DNA from: Hyphomicrobiales bacterium
GTDB taxonomy: Bacteria > Pseudomonadota > Alphaproteobacteria > Rhizobiales > Rhizobiaceae
DNA: 64,000 bases
NCBI GenBank assembly: GCA_900469475.1
Contig: UBXG01000022.1
Location: 1-64,000, forward strand
Direction: 5' to 3'
The position numbers were made by a program, and so were the translations under genes. Under the pieces are notes generated by a model, which had not been told where the DNA came from, searched no databases, and saw only the letters and a program-made list of their open reading frames with translations. This document shows positions 41,677 through 49,446 of this stretch, one piece after another (position 1 is the first letter of the stretch; the number at the start of each line of letters is the position of its first letter).

Positions 41677-41831
41677 GTCCGCTCCCTTTGGGGGAACTTG
41701 ACGCGTGTGTCGAGCAACTGCTGGGCCATGAACGCCGCTATGCGATTGGTTTTGAATGCGGTTACATCGGCGCCAAGACCGCGCAGATAGTCGCGCAGCG
41801 GATAAAGAGATTCCGGCCACGCAAAGGTCAT
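41673..41831 (-). CDS. Small 52-residue protein of unknown function
   Basis: ATG 41831 has AAGGAA eight bases upstream and a clean GC-rich-third-position frame: WPESLYPLRDYLRGLGADV, KTNRIAAFMAQQLLDT, ending QRERT. Its stop overlaps the start of the RNase H-like fossil as ATGA, a sign of an original operon. It looks like a real small gene left from a plasmid-type operon. I do not recognise the family. Confidence 0.5.
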   Translation of the reverse strand: MTFAWPESLYPLRDYLRGLGADVTAFKTNRIAAFMAQQLLDTRVKFPQRERT

Positions 41832-41946
41832 CGGCGCAGTTCCTTTTTTAGACCACGGAGTTTCAAGGAAAACTTAAAGATGCTGAGCATGATCATGTAG
41901 CCTTCCCTGGTACGGTTGTTGCAAGGTTCCCAATGTCTTGGTCTAT

Positions 41947-42216
41947 ATGGAGTACGACGTGCCGAAAGGAAACACTTTGAAACCGTTCCAAGCTGTGACG
42001 TTGGTTCTGGAAGGCGCGGACGGATATTGCCGTGTCAGTTCGGTACACGGTGTGGCTGAGTTGCTTCTGGAGCATTGGCCGATCGACGACGGCGAAGACT
42101 ACGTGGCCGCTGTGCATATATGCCTTGAGGCAATGCTGGGCGCCTCTCCGCCGGAAGCCGCACGAGAGGCTTTGATCAAGGCGGCGAAGGAAGCAGGAAT
42201 AGCTATGTTGCAGTGA
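41947..42216 (+). CDS. DUF982 family protein
   Basis: The 89-residue protein (an in-frame TTG lies at 41938) has the DUF982 pattern: an N-terminal beta sheet (KPFQAVTLVLEG), the motif LLEHWPIDDGEDYVAAVHICLEA and the C-terminal helix SPPEAAREALIKAAKEAGI. DUF982 proteins are short, nearly confined to rhizobia and relatives, and have no known activity. A second one at 55211 is coupled to a GGDEF-EAL gene, while this one stands alone. The ribosome site is weak. Confidence 0.8.
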   Translation: MEYDVPKGNTLKPFQAVTLVLEGADGYCRVSSVHGVAELLLEHWPIDDGEDYVAAVHICLEAMLGASPPEAAREALIKAAKEAGIAMLQ

Positions 42217-42273
42217 AGTCGTTCGCCCTCCCGCCTCGACCGTGGCGCTCACATGAGAGCAACTCCTGAAAGA

Positions 42274-42453
42274 TCACATCGCGAAAGAGCAGTTTCCGCT
42301 AGTGGTTCTTTGGTGAGAAAGGTCGAACAGCGGATAGAACTGGTCGTCGGTCAGCCCGTCGATCAATTGGACGCACTCCCGCACGTTCAGAAGCTTCGAG
42401 AAGTTGCGCTGGGCATCGACACAGATGTGTCGCCAGTCGCCAAGCTCTCTCAT
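42274..42453 (-). CDS. Small hypothetical protein
   Basis: ATG 42453 follows GGGGAGG by about ten bases. The 59-residue frame has coding-like third positions and reads MRELGDWRHICVDAQRNF, LNVRECVQLIDGLTDDQF, YPLFDLSHQ. I do not recognise the family, and the last dozen residues look unstructured, so it may be a truncated gene. Confidence 0.35.
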   Translation of the reverse strand: MRELGDWRHICVDAQRNFSKLLNVRECVQLIDGLTDDQFYPLFDLSHQRTTSGNCSFAM

Positions 42454-42477
42454 GCTCGTTCTTGGTCCTCCCCGCAC

Positions 42478-42892
42478 TTCGCTGTCGCAAACTCCAAACG
42501 AAGTATTGCCTTCGAAAGGGAATGAACTCGACTAGCACTCCCTGAGTGGAAGACGAGGGTGCAAGCCCACACCATAGTGAGTGCATCCAGGAAAACATGC
42601 GAGATGTCATCTGGTTCTGGGAACTGAACCGAACCAGTCGTGTTAGCCTCATCCACCTCAACAGGGAGCGACATCTCGTATCTCATCGAAATCTTGCTGC
42701 CGATTGCAGACCACATACGACCTCCCGAGCCGCAGTACGGTCGAAGCTTCCGGACCGATTTTGGAGCAACACGTCACGTTGATGCCTAGCGGATGTTCGC
42801 GGAGGACTTGGAACGATGGCGTTGCCGTCGAGCACGACCAGATCGTCGTTGTCAATGTGATGATCAATGAGGTCGACCGGCAATGGTGGGCA
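42478..42892. other. Non-coding stretch
   Basis: Open frames on both strands overlap without motifs or ribosome sites. A second imperfect EcfG-like box pair (GGAAC at 42620, TGTT at 42641) is present. I see no gene. Confidence 0.4.
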
Positions 42893-42917
42893 GGAACTTC
42901 GATCAACTCGAAGCGTT
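42893..42917 (+). promoter_or_regulatory. Consensus EcfG (general stress sigma factor) promoter
   Basis: GGAAC at 42893-42897 and CGTT at 42914-42917 are separated by exactly 16 bases, the alphaproteobacterial EcfG consensus. The DUF892 start is 40 bases downstream. Confidence 0.7.
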
Positions 42918-42956
42918 GATCTGGTCCCCACTCTCAAAAATGTGATCGGATCCCCC

Positions 42957-43463
42957 ATGGCTATGGAAAAAACACTCGACGACCTCTTCCTCGACACTCT
43001 CAAAGACATCTACTTTGCCGAAAAGCAACTCCTGAGAGCTCTACCGAAGATGGCGCGCGCTGCGCAATCGGAAGAAGGCAAGGCCGGTTTCCTACAGCAC
43101 CGTGATGAAACTCAAGGCCAGATCCAACGCCTCGAACAGGTGTTTGAGCTTCTCGGCAAGCCGGCCCGTGGCAAGACCTGCGAAGCTATCCAGGGGATTA
43201 TCGCTGAAGGCGAAGAGATCATGGAAGAATACAAGGGAACCGCAGCGCTCGACGCCGGTCTCATCTCCTCGGCACAGGCCGTCGAGCATTACGAGATCGC
43301 GCGCTACGGGACCCTGAAGTCCTGGGCCAAGCAGTTGGGCCTCAACGACGCAATCCCGCTCTTGGACGCCAATCTCCAGGAAGAGATCGCCACTGACCAG
43401 AAACTGACGGCACTCGGGGAAGCTTCGGCCAATCCGAAAGGCTCGCAGAAAAAGGCCAGCTAA
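42957..43463 (+). CDS. DUF892 (YciE-like) ferritin-fold stress protein
   Basis: Started at ATG 42957 the protein has 168 residues. It is a four-helix bundle with the DUF892 signature TLDDLFLDTLKDIYFAEKQLL, the acidic/histidine positions QHRDETQGQIQRLEQVF and the second half SAQAVEHYEIARYGTLKSWA with metal-ligand-like Glu and His. YciE-type proteins are induced by general, osmotic and oxidative stress; their function is not firmly known. An EcfG consensus promoter 40 bases upstream and a catalase gene just downstream agree with a stress role. A strong terminator follows. Confidence 0.9.
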   Translation: MAMEKTLDDLFLDTLKDIYFAEKQLLRALPKMARAAQSEEGKAGFLQHRDETQGQIQRLEQVFELLGKPARGKTCEAIQGIIAEGEEIMEEYKGTAALDAGLISSAQAVEHYEIARYGTLKSWAKQLGLNDAIPLLDANLQEEIATDQKLTALGEASANPKGSQKKAS

Positions 43464-43481
43464 GCTCTCATCGAACCGATC

Positions 43482-43507
43482 AGGCCGCCCTCCGAGGCGG
43501 CCTTTTC
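43482..43507 (+). terminator. Rho-independent terminator after the DUF892 gene
   Basis: AGGCCGCC pairs perfectly with GGCGGCCT around a six-base loop and TTTCGTTTG follows. It lies between the DUF892 and catalase genes, so the catalase is expressed by its own promoter or by read-through. Confidence 0.8.
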
Positions 43508-43551
43508 GTTTGTTCTTGTTTTCTCAATAAAAACCCGGAGGAGGATTCCAT

Positions 43552-45698
43552 ATGGCCAAGAAGACGATCGCTTCCAAAGACAGCCCTAAACTCGCGACCG
43601 CCACAATCCACGACCAGAAACTCCATCGATGTCAAGGTGGCGAACTCCATCAATTCGCCGAGGACGGGCAACCTGTCCTGACGACCGCCCAGGGTGGACC
43701 CGTCGCCGACGATCAGAATACGTTGCGTATCGGAGCTCGCGGCCCGGCCCTCATCGACGATTTTCATTTTCGCGAAAAGATCTTCCACTTCGATCACGAA
43801 AGGATTCCCGAGCGGGTCGTCCATGCGCGTGGTTATGGCGCGCATGGGTTTTTCGAGACCTATGAATCTCTGGCAGCCTACACCAGAGCGGATCTGTTTC
43901 AGCGGCCCGGGGAGAGGACGCCTGCCTTCGTGCGGTTTTCTACCGTAGCCGGTAACAAAGGCTCCGCCGACCTTGCGCGCGACGTCCAGGGCTTTGCCGT
44001 CAAGCTCTATACGCAGGAAGGAAACTGGGATCTTGTTGGCAACAATATCCCGGTCTTCTTCATCCAGGATGCCATCAAGTTTCCTGACATAATTCATGCC
44101 GCCAAGCAGGAGCCGGACCGGGCTTTCCCCCAAGCGCAGACCGCTCATGACAATTTCTGGGACTTTATCAGCCTGACACCGGAAAGCATGCACATGGTCA
44201 TGTGGATCATGTCGGATCGCACGATCCCTCGCTCCTTCCGCTTCATGGAAGGCTCGGCGTGCATACCTTCCGGTTCGTGAATGCCAAGGACGAGTCAACC
44301 TTCGTCAAGTTCCATTGGAAGCCGAAGCTGGGCCTTCAGTCGGTGGCCTGGAACGAGGCCGTCAAGATCAATGGCGCTGATCCGGATTTCCATCGTCGCG
44401 ATCTCTGGCAGTCGATCCAATCCAGCAACTTTCGGGAATGGGAGCTGTGCGTCCAACTCTTCGACCAGGAGTTCGCCGACACCTTCGATTTCGACGTGCT
44501 CGATCCGACCAAGATCATTCCGGAGGAAATTTTGCCGGTCCAGCCGATCGGCCGTCTGGTGCTCGATCGGATGCCCGACAATTTCTTTGCAGAGACCGAG
44601 CAGGTGGCGTTCATGACCCAGAACGTGCCGCCGGGGATCGATTTCAGCAACGATCCCTTGTTGCAGGGCCGCAATTTCTCATATCTCGACACGCAACTGA
44701 AGCGCCTCGGTGGTCCGAACTTCACCCATCTGCCGATTAACGCCCCGAAGTGTCCGTTCCACAACTTCCAGCAGGACGGCCATATGGCGATGCGCAATCC
44801 GGTCGGCCGAACCAATTACCAACCGAACTCCCGCAATGAGGGGCCGCGGGAGTCGCCCATGCAGGGCTATCGCCACTTCCCTTCGGAGGAACAGGGTCCA
44901 AAGGTGCGGCTCCGTCCTGAAAGCTTCGCCGACCATTACAGCCAGGCACGACAGTTCTACATCAGTCAGACGCCGCCGGAACAGCGGCACATTGCAATGG
45001 CTTTGACGTTCGAGCTCAGCAAGGTTGAACTGCCGGTCATCCGTGAACGCATGGTGGCTCATCTCCTCAACATCGACGAGACGTTGGCAACAACCGTCGC
45101 ACAGAAGCTCGGTTTTCAAAAGATGCCGAAACCGGCCGATGCGGCGATGCCGACCCGTCAGGATCTGGAGCCGTCGCCGGCCCTCAGCATCATCGAGCGC
45201 GGACCGAAGCGGTTCGAAGGCCGCAAGCTCGGTATTTTGATCACCGACGGTGTCGACGCCAACTTTTTGAAAGGCCTGACGGGCGCCATCACGAAGGAGA
45301 AGGCGGTCTTCGAACTGGTCGCAGCGAAAGTCGGAGGTGTCACCGCATCTGACGGTTCGTGGATCGAAGCGCATCACATGATTGACGGCGGCCCTTCAGT
45401 TCTGTTTGACGCCGTTGCCTTGTTGACCTCCGCGGCTGCGATAGACGATCTCCTCAGCGAAGCAACAGCGCGCGACTTTGTCGCCGACGCCTTCCAGCAT
45501 TGCAAATTCATCGGCTACGACCAGTCGGCAATGCCTCTGCTGGAGAAGGCCGGCGTCCCCAATGCGCTCGATGAGGGTGTCCTTGCCCTGCCGGGCGAGG
45601 AAGGCCTTTCCGCTTTCGTTGCGGAACTTGGCAAGCTTCGCGTCTGGGGTCGCGAGCCTTCGGTGAAACTCGGCAAGGCGACCCCACCATTTGCGTGA
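43552..45698 (+). pseudogene. katE: Large-subunit (KatE/HPII-type) catalase with one-base frameshift
   Basis: ATG 43552 follows GGAGGAGGA. The first 242-residue frame holds the catalytic His in VVHARGYGAHG and Asn in VGNNIPVFF and ends at SFRFMEGSACIPSGS; the continuation, GVHTFRFVNAKDES onward, is in the next frame to 45698. Adding one T at about 44254 restores FMEGFGVHTF and an open frame of about 715 residues. The second part has the heme tyrosine region NFSYLDTQLKRLGGPNF and the C-terminal flavodoxin/GATase-like domain (LGILITDGVDANF) of large catalases. Either the gene is newly inactivated or the base is a sequencing error. Confidence 0.9.
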
Positions 45699-45711
45699 TC
45701 GTCAGACTGAG

Positions 45712-45732
45712 GGGCGCGGAGACGCCGCGCCC
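45712..45732 (+). terminator. GC-rich hairpin after catalase
   Basis: GGGCGCG and CGCGCCC form a seven-base stem with a seven-base loop 13 bases after the catalase stop. Only two T residues follow, so termination strength is uncertain. Confidence 0.4.
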
Positions 45733-45818
45733 TTCAACAAGCTCCAAGCCGCACATACGGAGTGGGTGGCCGAGAATTGATGTGTAAGCTGTGCCCGCGG
45801 CTTGGCGAACAAAGCCAG

Positions 45819-46832
45819 CTATTTTGCCGGCCCAAGCGCATTGCGGGGCACGGTAACCCGAATGCAAAGGCCGTACGGCTGCCATTCGCGCGAAATCGTT
45901 GCCTGAAGCCCCTGAGCGATGATCTGCTCCAGTTTACTCCCAAAGCCCGGCTGCAGTTGAGCACCTTTTTGGACCGGTTGCGGTGCGTCTACTTCCGCCC
46001 AGGCCACGGTAAGCAGGTCGTCCTGCAACGACACTGTAATGACCAGTTTTCCTGTGGGGATGGAAAGACAGCCGTATTTGGCGGCGTTGGTACTAAACTC
46101 ATGAAACAACAGTGCCAGGTTTGTGACCTTTTCGGCGCTGACCTTTACGTCATCGCCGTTGAGTGTCCACCGGCAGCCGCCGTCGCCCCCATAGGGCGCA
46201 AGAATACTGGACAATAGCTGAAACAGCGTCGCTGGTCGTTCGATAAACGCATCGGCGCCGGTAAAGGTCGGCAAGGTCATCTCATGGGCGCGCGACAGCG
46301 CGAGCAACCTGTCTTTCAGGCAGCTGGCCAGCTCCATCACCGTCTTGGCGGTACGCGCCTGCAGCGTGATGATGCTGGAAGTGATCGCAAACAGGTTCTT
46401 CACCCGGTGATGCATTTCCCGCAGCAGCAGTTCCTGATGTTCTGCCGCTCGTTTACGCTCCGATATATCGCGGGCGATCTTCGACGCACCGATGACACGG
46501 CCTTCGCTATCCCTGATCGGAGAAATCGCCAGGGAAATATCGACGAGCGTGCCGTCTTTTCGCCGCCGGACGGTTTCGAAATGATCGACCCGCTCGCCTG
46601 CCTGGATCCGCGCGAGGATTGCGGGCTCCTCACCAAGGCGGTCCTCCGGAATGAGAATGGTAATCGGTTGACCAATGGCTTCTTCCGCGGTGTATCCGAA
46701 TAGCTGCACCGCACCCTTGTTCCAGGTGGTGATGATCCCGGCCAGGCTCTTGCTGACGATCGCATCCTCAGATGATTCAATGATTGCTGCCAGAAACGCC
46801 GCGGCGTCATAGTCAGCTAGCGCCGCCTTCAC
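45819..46832 (-). CDS. PAS-domain HWE-family histidine kinase
   Basis: The 337-residue kinase starts at a GTG. Residues 10-125 form a PAS/PAC domain (SSEDAIVSKSLAGIITTWN to ASKIARDISERK), and then comes an HWE kinase domain with the phospho-accepting His142 in MHHRVKNLFAI, the N box LLFHEFSTNAAKYG and the family-marking WAE motif VAWAEVD. HWE kinases are common in rhizobia and several feed the general stress response through PhyR. There are no membrane segments. No regulator gene is adjacent on the same strand. Confidence 0.92.
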   Translation of the reverse strand: MKAALADYDAAAFLAAIIESSEDAIVSKSLAGIITTWNKGAVQLFGYTAEEAIGQPITILIPEDRLGEEPAILARIQAGERVDHFETVRRRKDGTLVDISLAISPIRDSEGRVIGASKIARDISERKRAAEHQELLLREMHHRVKNLFAITSSIITLQARTAKTVMELASCLKDRLLALSRAHEMTLPTFTGADAFIERPATLFQLLSSILAPYGGDGGCRWTLNGDDVKVSAEKVTNLALLFHEFSTNAAKYGCLSIPTGKLVITVSLQDDLLTVAWAEVDAPQPVQKGAQLQPGFGSKLEQIIAQGLQATISREWQPYGLCIRVTVPRNALGPAK

Positions 46833-47138
46833 CGCAGTCTCTCTAATTGCTGAGGATGATCATTGCTATCGTTGTGGTGCTGCCGATCATTACAGGAAGC
46901 GTGCATGGCCGACGGTCATCCTTTCCGGGAGGAGAAATGGGACGCGCACCGGCCGAAGTCGGTTCTAATGGAGCATAGACCATTCACACACGAAAGCCAG
47001 CGCGATGTGACCGGGCGGCGCACCAGTCCGTGCCCGTCACCTATACGCGCGATGGCCGACGCCGCGTATTTCTGTGCCACCCTCGAGACGTTCCCGCCCT
47101 TGTCGCGCAAATTCCAGCCATCGGCGCTGCTGTCGCGG
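46833..47138. other. Intergenic region between two leftward kinase genes
   Basis: It holds the promoter of the PAS-HWE kinase. I see no gene or strong repeat. Confidence 0.4.
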
Positions 47139-48305
47139 TTAAACCGGCATCCGGAACAGGAAGGCGGTCTGATTTTCGCCGGACTGGACCTCGAGGCTGC
47201 CGCCATGGCTTCGAGCAATTTCGAAGGAGATGAACAGACCAAGGCCAAGCCCCTGCTTCCCCGCAGAGCTTGTGGCGCGGAAGAAGGGCTCGAACAGGTG
47301 ATCCTTTACGTGCTTGGGGATCGGCTTGCCCTCATTCGCAACCGTTATCACGACTTCGTTCACGCCCGGTGCGGCGACGACTTTCACCGGCCGGTCAGGC
47401 GCGCCATGCGCCAACGCGTTACCGAGGAGGTTGGATACTAACTGAGCGACGCGGCCACCGTCGCAACGCACCTCCTCCGCGATATCAAGCGCGCTCTGGA
47501 TGTCTCGCCCGGGATGCGCGGTCTGTAATTCCTGGACAACCTGCTCGAGAACGATGCGCAAGTTGGTTGGCTTCGGGTCGATAGCAATGCCTTGGCCAGC
47601 GCGACAGCGCGCAAGGTCGAGCATGTCCTGGATCAGGCTGGACATGCGCTCGGTACTTTGGCTCATCATCGTCAGAACGCGCCGAGCCTTGTCGGTCTGA
47701 GGTTCCCGCGACAGAATGTTGAGCCCGCCTGAAATCGACGCAAGCGGATTGCGCAGGTCATGGCCCAGGATCGCGACAAACTGCTCCCGTAAGCGCGCCA
47801 CCTCCTTTTCCGCAAGCAGCCCTTGCTCAAGCTGGAGCCGCTCGGCAATACCTGCATCGACACGCTCTTCCAGAGTTCTGTTCAGTTCCTCAAGCTCTCG
47901 GCGGGTTCGATCGGCGGCATTCTTCGCATCCACCAGTTCGCGCTCATATCGGCGCCGATCCGCCGCCTGGAACAGGGTTATTCGCGTAAACTGGACGCCT
48001 CCGTCGCTTGAACGGCGTTCGGCTGCATTCGCCAAAACGGGGAGCTTTCGTCCGTCCGGGCCGACCAGATCCAGAGCGACTTCGTTGAAGTATCCCTGCA
48101 TTCGCAACAGCGGAGCAAAGTGTGTTTCGTAGAAAATCTTCCCCGGAACGTTGAGCAGATCGTAAAACCGCTTACCAAGGAGGTCGAAGCCCTGCATGCC
48201 GAGCCATGCGGCAAGCGTGCGGTTGGCTTTGACAATCGCGCCATCGGCTGCGAGCGACAGGTAGCCACAGGGTGCGTTCTCATAGAGGTCGTCCAGGTCC
48301 TCCAT
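47139..48305 (-). CDS. PAS-domain sensor histidine kinase in operon with an RsbQ-like hydrolase
   Basis: Started at ATG 48305 with a strong GGAGTGGAGGG site, the kinase has 388 residues. Residues 1-115 are a PAS domain (ENAPCGYLSLAADGAIVKAN, GKRFYDLLNVPGK), 118-175 a coiled coil, then HisKA with His182 in ILGHDLRNPL and an ATPase domain with NLLGNALAHG, ANEGKPIPK and GLGLGLFI. It follows an alpha/beta hydrolase of the RsbQ family by 31 bases. In Bacillus RsbQ works with the PAS domain of RsbP; here the PAS domain sits on a kinase instead, which suggests hydrolase-dependent sensing. Confidence 0.9.
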   Translation of the reverse strand: MEDLDDLYENAPCGYLSLAADGAIVKANRTLAAWLGMQGFDLLGKRFYDLLNVPGKIFYETHFAPLLRMQGYFNEVALDLVGPDGRKLPVLANAAERRSSDGGVQFTRITLFQAADRRRYERELVDAKNAADRTRRELEELNRTLEERVDAGIAERLQLEQGLLAEKEVARLREQFVAILGHDLRNPLASISGGLNILSREPQTDKARRVLTMMSQSTERMSSLIQDMLDLARCRAGQGIAIDPKPTNLRIVLEQVVQELQTAHPGRDIQSALDIAEEVRCDGGRVAQLVSNLLGNALAHGAPDRPVKVVAAPGVNEVVITVANEGKPIPKHVKDHLFEPFFRATSSAGKQGLGLGLFISFEIARSHGGSLEVQSGENQTAFLFRMPV

Positions 48306-48336
48306 GATGCCCTCCACTCCTGTTTGAGCCTCCGCC

Positions 48337-49125
48337 TTACACAAAGGCTTTGATCGCGGAGATGACCTGGGCAGGCGCGCTCAGGTTCGGGCAATGCCCT
48401 GTTGCATCGATTACGACCATCTCCCCCTTCGGCAGATGATCCCGGACATATTCCCCGACCCACTGCTGGGCGATGACATCCTGCTTGCATTGGATCACAA
48501 GCGCACGTGCCTGGCAACGTAGAAGATCCACCCGATTGTCCGACAAGAAGGTGACGCGCGCGAACGCCTTGGCAATATCCGGATCAGTACGGCAAAAACT
48601 GTTCACGAGCTCCTCGCTGAGCTCGGGGCGATCAGGGTTGCCCATGATAAGCGGAGCCATCGCGGCGGACCATCCCATGTGATTATCGTCCAGGAATTCC
48701 AGCAATTCCTGGATCTGTTCCAGCGTGAAGCCTCCATCATATCCTTCGTCGTTGATATAGCGGGGTGATGGACCGATCAGGACAAGCTCGCTGAAGAGGT
48801 CTGGTGCTTCGATTGAGGCCAGAATGCCGATCATGGCGCTGACGGAATGTGCGACAAATACGCCACCTGTGATATCCAGAGCCTGACCTATCTCGACGAC
48901 ATCAGCCGCATAACCCGCAAGGCTGGAATACTTGGCATGGTCATACGCGCGGAGGTCGGACTTGCCGCACCCGACATGATCGAAGAGGACGACCTTGTAG
49001 TCCTGCTCGAAGGCCGGCGTGACATGCCGCCACATGTTCTGGTCGCAGCCGAATCCGTGAGCAAAGACCATGGCACGCCGTCCCTCACCCCGCACGGTGA
49101 CATTGTTCCTTGCGATAACCGACAT
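48337..49125 (-). CDS. RsbQ/KAI2-type alpha/beta hydrolase
   Basis: The frame is open to 49197 but ATG 49125 with GGAGGGATC is the start; the protein has 262 residues and no signal peptide. It shows FAHGFGCDQNMWR, the nucleophile Ser94 in VAHSVSAMIG, Asp216 in QCKQD and His244 in ATGHCPNLSAP. RsbQ, the plant receptors KAI2 and D14, and this protein share the buried-pocket hydrolase fold. RsbQ acts as a sensor partner of a PAS protein rather than as a metabolic enzyme. The co-transcribed PAS kinase makes that role likely here. Confidence 0.9.
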   Translation of the reverse strand: MSVIARNNVTVRGEGRRAMVFAHGFGCDQNMWRHVTPAFEQDYKVVLFDHVGCGKSDLRAYDHAKYSSLAGYAADVVEIGQALDITGGVFVAHSVSAMIGILASIEAPDLFSELVLIGPSPRYINDEGYDGGFTLEQIQELLEFLDDNHMGWSAAMAPLIMGNPDRPELSEELVNSFCRTDPDIAKAFARVTFLSDNRVDLLRCQARALVIQCKQDVIAQQWVGEYVRDHLPKGEMVVIDATGHCPNLSAPAQVISAIKAFV

Positions 49126-49446
49126 GATCCCTCCAACTTCGGTGCAAGCGCCAGCCGCTGCTCGTCGGCTTTCCTGCCAACACACGCGATGGAACATAAA
49201 ACATTATCGGCAGCCGTCGAGTACCTTGTCCCCTTGGCGGAAGGGCGGTAGTCCGTCGGCAATCTCCAAGGTATAATGATAGCTTTAAGCACGTGTCGTC
49301 TGTTTAGGGCGCGTGGAACTATTTTTAGGTTGTTGCATTTATTGTGGTTACGCTCCCTGTGGAGTTTAAAGCGCATGGTGCGGAATTGGATGTAGCTGCA
49401 GCTAGCCTTCTGTTTGCGCGCCCACGGTCCGAGGGGATAAGATTGC
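49126..49446. other. Divergent intergenic region
   Basis: It holds the promoters of the leftward hydrolase-kinase operon and the rightward HWE kinase. A near-consensus EcfG box pair faces right at 49315. I see no gene. Confidence 0.4.
49315..49339 (+). promoter_or_regulatory. Possible EcfG-type promoter
   Basis: GGAAC, 16 bases, then CATT, one mismatch from the CGTT consensus. It is 108 bases upstream of the four-PAS HWE kinase. Confidence 0.35.

Noticed and set aside
41272..41820. 182-codon minus-strand frame read as one protein
   Set aside because: It joins pieces of three different genes; the natural starts and frames are those of the 52-residue gene, the RNase H-like fragment and the RelE remnant.
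43482..43507. Attenuator or riboswitch between DUF892 and catalase
   Set aside because: It is a simple perfect hairpin with a T tract; a terminator explains it fully.
44679..45377. 232-codon minus-strand frame in the catalase
   Set aside because: It is the complement of the conserved catalase core.
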